Shown: positions 61,368 to 64,000 of the stretch, in pieces
How positions within the stretch are numbered: position 1 is the first letter of the stretch
Layout: each line of letters begins with the position of its first letter
Assembly: GCF_009362815.1 (NCBI RefSeq)
Contig: NZ_WHNX01000007.1
Location: forward strand, 98,590 to 162,589
Source: Alkalibaculum sporogenes
GTDB lineage: Bacteria > Bacillota > Clostridia > Eubacteriales > Alkalibacteraceae
Reading direction: 5' to 3'
DNA length: 64,000 bases
The notes under the pieces: model-generated
What the model was told of the DNA's origin: nothing
Database searches by the model: none
Seen by the model: the letters and a program-made list of their open reading frames with translations, nothing else
Program-made: the position numbers and the translations under genes

Positions 61368-62054
61368 ATGAAGATATTATTAGATACTGCTAATATCAAT
61401 GAGATTAAAAGATGTATTGATTATTACGAGATAGACGGTGTAACTACCAACCCAAGTATTATTGCCAAAGAAGGTAAAGCATTTATTCCACATATGAAGA
61501 GTATCGCAAAGCTTATTGACGATAAAAGAACTTTGTTTGTCCAAGTAGTAGCTACCGATTATGAAGGGATTATAGAAGATGCTAAAAAAATACTAAATGA
61601 GATTGACAGTAATATTTCAGTAAAAATTCCAGTAACAAAAGAAGGATTAAAGGCGATGAAATCTTTGAGTAAAAATGGATTTAATATAGCAGCAACCGCT
61701 ATCGTTACTTCACAACAAGGATTAATGGCTGCAAAATGCGGAGCAAAGTACTTAATCCCATACGTAAACAGGGTAGATAATATACTAGGTGATGGAACCA
61801 ATTTAGTAAGTGAGATGATGCAGATGATGATTAATTACAATTACAATAGCGAAGTAATTGCAGCAAGCTTTAAAAACATACAACAAATTCACAATTGTAC
61901 TTTAAATGGTGTTCATGGAGTTACAATCAGTGCTGATTTACTAGACAGTCTAGTACATCATTCCCTTACTGATACTAGTGTAGAACAATTTACTAATGAT
62001 TGGATGAATGCATATGACAATCAAACTTCTATAAGAGATGAGGGTTCAAATTGA
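61368..62054 (+). CDS. Transaldolase-like fructose-6-phosphate aldolase family protein
   Basis: A 228-residue class I aldolase of the small transaldolase/FSA type (TalC). It begins MKILLDTANINEIKR with Asp6, has GVTTNPSIIAKEG with Asn28, the Schiff-base lysine Lys86 in SVKIPVTKEGLKA, and YLIPYVNRVDN. It is either a transaldolase in the pentose phosphate pathway or a fructose-6-P aldolase; FSA has 220 residues. ATG 61368 follows GAGGAG; GTG 61362 is within that site. The stop overlaps the start of the next gene (TTGA). Confidence 0.92.
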   Translation: MKILLDTANINEIKRCIDYYEIDGVTTNPSIIAKEGKAFIPHMKSIAKLIDDKRTLFVQVVATDYEGIIEDAKKILNEIDSNISVKIPVTKEGLKAMKSLSKNGFNIAATAIVTSQQGLMAAKCGAKYLIPYVNRVDNILGDGTNLVSEMMQMMINYNYNSEVIAASFKNIQQIHNCTLNGVHGVTISADLLDSLVHHSLTDTSVEQFTNDWMNAYDNQTSIRDEGSN

Positions 62055-62527
62055 TTGAGTTCTTAAGCAACTTTCCTGATTGGCTAAAGATATTAATTTC
62101 ATCAGCAGTTCCTATTTTTGAACTAAGGTTTTCTATACCTTTTGGAATATTACTATTAGAAATGCCATACATAAATACATATGTTTTAGCAGTAATAGGC
62201 AGTATAATACCAGCTCCATTTATTTTATGGCTTATACCTTCAATATTAGAATGGATGAAGGGAACTAAAATATTCGGTAAATTAGGAAATTGGATTTATG
62301 ACTTAGGAATGAAAAAATCAGAGGTTATAGATAAGTACAGTTTCTGGAGTTTAGTAATGTTTATTGCAATACCATTACCAGGTACTGGAGTTTGGACAGG
62401 ATGCTTGGCTGCATCATTAATGAGAGTAAAATTTAAAAAAGGCTTATTAGCTGCATTTATAGGCTCTTCCATTGCAGGTATAGCTATGATCATTTTAAGT
62501 AGTGTATTTGGTATGGCAATACTTTAA
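62051..62527 (+). CDS. Small multidrug-export family membrane protein (PF06695)
   Basis: A 158-residue protein with four membrane segments. The start FLSNFPDWLKILISSAVPIFELRFSIP and the later PLPGTGVWTGCLAASLM are conserved in this family, whose name is historical; transport of drugs is not shown for most members. TTG 62051 overlaps the transaldolase-like stop, with GAGGGTTCAAA upstream, so translation is coupled. Function unknown. Confidence 0.85.
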   Translation: MIEFLSNFPDWLKILISSAVPIFELRFSIPFGILLLEMPYINTYVLAVIGSIIPAPFILWLIPSILEWMKGTKIFGKLGNWIYDLGMKKSEVIDKYSFWSLVMFIAIPLPGTGVWTGCLAASLMRVKFKKGLLAAFIGSSIAGIAMIILSSVFGMAIL

Positions 62528-62590
62528 AAAAAGTCTAAAATCAATAGTATGAAATTTGATTTGACACAAATTAACAGTGAGAAGTTCATA

Positions 62591-62630
62591 AAGCTTGAGA
62601 ACCTTATAATACTAGGTTTCAAGCTTTTTT
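62591..62630 (+). terminator. Terminator after the small export gene
   Basis: AAGCTTGA-G-AACCT pairs with AGGTT-TCAAGCTT, one bulge, followed by six further T. The following gap to 62885 is A/T-rich and holds only the repeated half-sites listed next. Confidence 0.8.
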
Positions 62631-62785
62631 TAAGTGCCTGAAAGTACGTAATTTTGTTATCTTTCTGTTCTAGTTATTAATCCAACTCCTATTGTTTTTA
62701 GTAACTTGTAGAAAATGAATTGAACACTTATATTGCAATCTAGAGTCTATAGAATCTTTTTTTTACTTATAATCCAAAATTCGAC

Positions 62786-62849
62786 ATAACAAATAATCAA
62801 TTTGTTATATCATAAATTAAAATAAAATAAAGGATAGATATAACAAATA
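62786..62849. promoter_or_regulatory. Inverted and repeated ATAACAAAT half-sites
   Basis: ATAACAAAT (62786-62794) and ATTTGTTAT (62800-62808) form a dyad with a 5-base spacer. A third half-site, ATAACAAAT, is at 62841-62849. They stand 40-100 bases upstream of the secreted protein gene, as an operator would. No matching regulator is known. Confidence 0.45.
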
Positions 62850-62885
62850 AGGAATTAATTAAATAAAAAGAAGAGGTGTGATAAA

Positions 62886-63695
62886 ATGAAATTTAAGAAT
62901 ATATCAATTAAAACTGTTGCTGTTACTTTATTAATTTTATTAATATGTAATTTACCTGTATATGCATCAACTGCACAATTACAAGATATTAGCAACATGG
63001 ATTACAGTAATCTACCAAGCAAACAATTAAAAGTTTTGGAGAATGAAGTTATAAACATGTCATCTGATGAATATGATGAATTTATACATAACAATGTAAT
63101 TGCAACAGATGACTTTACACTATTACAAAAAAATCTATCAAAAGTAGGAGTTGAATTATCAAAAAATAAAATTATAACTGAAGATCAAATAGGCATACTT
63201 GCAGTACCAGCTTCTGGATCTACTATAAATACTTACAATTCAAGACAACCAGGTGCTAATTATGAAACGATACATTGTGATTTCACTCTTAAATATGGAG
63301 AATCAAGGCCCGCAACGTATGATGTTATAATAATATACTACGATTCAACAAAGGCTGATTATCATAGTTATGGGACGCAATCTGGAGTTACATCTCTCAA
63401 AACAGCAGCAAATATAACTAAAGGTACGGGCGTTTTTAATTTTTTTGATACCAATTATAGAAAAAATGGTTATTGCACCATAAGAATTCAACGTAAAAAC
63501 CAAGGGGTTACTAGAGTTAATTATGGAGCGGATTTTGTTCATACTTACAATACTACTAGCACATCAACCTCTGGAAGTGCAAACGTATCATTTGGCGGAA
63601 CAGGTACAATAGGAGGAAGTGTAGGAGTAAATGTTAAAATTTCGTCAGCAGAATCAAAATGGTCAATTGCTGATACAGGTTATTGGAAACCATAA
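62886..63695 (+). CDS. Secreted protein of unknown function
   Basis: A 269-residue protein. The signal peptide (1-27) has a basic start, hydrophobic core and VYA cleavage site; no lipid-anchor Cys. Residues 30-105 are helical and acidic (NMDYSNLPSKQLKVLENEV). Residues 110-225 look beta-rich with many Tyr and Asn, and 226-255 is a Ser/Thr/Gly-rich stretch (STSGSANVSFGGTGTIGGSV). Two Cys (132 and 200 by estimate) could form a disulfide. I recognise no family. AGAGGTG precedes ATG 62886. It is 25 bases before another exported protein, probably in one operon. Confidence 0.7.
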   Translation: MKFKNISIKTVAVTLLILLICNLPVYASTAQLQDISNMDYSNLPSKQLKVLENEVINMSSDEYDEFIHNNVIATDDFTLLQKNLSKVGVELSKNKIITEDQIGILAVPASGSTINTYNSRQPGANYETIHCDFTLKYGESRPATYDVIIIYYDSTKADYHSYGTQSGVTSLKTAANITKGTGVFNFFDTNYRKNGYCTIRIQRKNQGVTRVNYGADFVHTYNTTSTSTSGSANVSFGGTGTIGGSVGVNVKISSAESKWSIADTGYWKP

Positions 63696-63720
63696 CAACA
63701 GTAAAAGAGAGGGTATACAC

Positions 63721-64000
63721 GTGAATAAAAAAAATATTTTTTTAACATTTAGTATATTGATGACTATTATATTTACATTGGGGTGCCAAAACCAGAACAA
63801 AGAATCACTTCAAGAATATCAGGATACGTTATATTCTATTAGTAATGACATATTTCGAATTACTTATAAATCAGACATTGATGATCTAACAAACATCGTA
63901 AAATTATTAATAGACGTAAACGAAGAAAACTACCTAACCCAGATACCTTATATTAAAGGTAAAATTTCCAGTTTTGAAGAGGAAAGTCATTCGATTTATT
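63721..64000 (+). CDS. Lipoprotein, N-terminal part (cut by window edge)
   Basis: Starts at GTG 63721 behind AAGAGAGGGTATACAC and stays open to the window end, 93 codons. The signal peptide (MNKKNIFLTF...IIFTLGC) ends at lipid-anchor Cys22, followed by a polar, Gln/Asn/Glu-rich and then helical region. No family recognised. It follows the secreted protein by 25 bases and may work with it on the outer face of the membrane. Confidence 0.7.
   Translation, partial: MNKKNIFLTFSILMTIIFTLGCQNQNKESLQEYQDTLYSISNDIFRITYKSDIDDLTNIVKLLIDVNEENYLTQIPYIKGKISSFEEESHSIY

Overview
The window looks like chromosome from a low-GC, endospore-forming, largely fermentative member of the Clostridia. The evidence is A+T-rich codon use, strong Shine-Dalgarno sites with frequent TTG and GTG starts, spore genes (CwlJ/GerQ pair, YyaC), rubrerythrin, a split transketolase, an isoleucine T-box, a 2-hydroxyacyl-CoA dehydratase-type cluster and a CcpA-like operator. 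No tRNA, rRNA, CRISPR array, phage gene or transposase gene was seen. The species cannot be named from the sequence alone.

Layout. 1-3758: the end of a galactitol-type PTS operon (EIIA fragment, EIIB, EIIC) with a polyol-phosphate dehydrogenase-like protein and an L-ribulose-5-phosphate 4-epimerase, probably for a pentitol. 4145-6102: an ECF transporter S subunit divergent from a MocR/PdxR-like regulator, probably vitamin B6. 6882-12016: isoleucine T-box, a three-hairpin insert, a type 2 ileS with a GIHH signature, and a phosphohexomutase. 12102-13980 (minus): MBL hydrolase, PspC, DeoD. 14275-15801: spore germination pair and a permuted NlpC/P60-like protein. 15998-20208: rubrerythrin, AEC transporter, MTA/SAH nucleosidase, alanine racemase, MazF without a visible antitoxin. 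20209-23487: a repeat-filled leader, YitT and a split transketolase. 23736-28771: pyrG, a DnaA-box cluster, a Rho with two cold-shock domains, rpmE and prmC. 28814-31131: aminopeptidase P and a wall amidase.

31373-37550 is a SorC-type regulator followed by a 2-oxo acid dehydrogenase complex in the order E2, E3, fused E1. 38054-39496 is pncB. 40435-53853 is a sugar-acid island: GntR regulator, gluconate 5-dehydrogenase-like SDR, zinc dehydrogenase, galactonate dehydratase, FGGY kinase, TRAP transporter, DgoK, two KDPG/KDPGal aldolases, a hydroxyacid dehydrogenase and 6-phosphogluconate dehydrogenase. Together these could bring aldonates into Entner-Doudoroff-type and pentose-phosphate routes. 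53998-56940 (minus) is a three-gene set related to 2-hydroxyacyl-CoA dehydratases and their activase. 57337-62527 holds PgcA, an M29 aminopeptidase, YyaC, a transaldolase-like aldolase and a small membrane exporter. The window ends in two unrecognised exported proteins, the second cut off by the edge.

The most unusual features are a dispersed family of intergenic elements with hairpin ends (six full or partial copies, mostly in gene leaders; one carries a 220-base structured core), the duplicated RNA-binding domain of Rho beside the DnaA-box cluster, the swapped signature motif of IleRS, a dehydrogenase whose four structural-zinc cysteines are all replaced, and the 70-bp repeats ahead of yitT.
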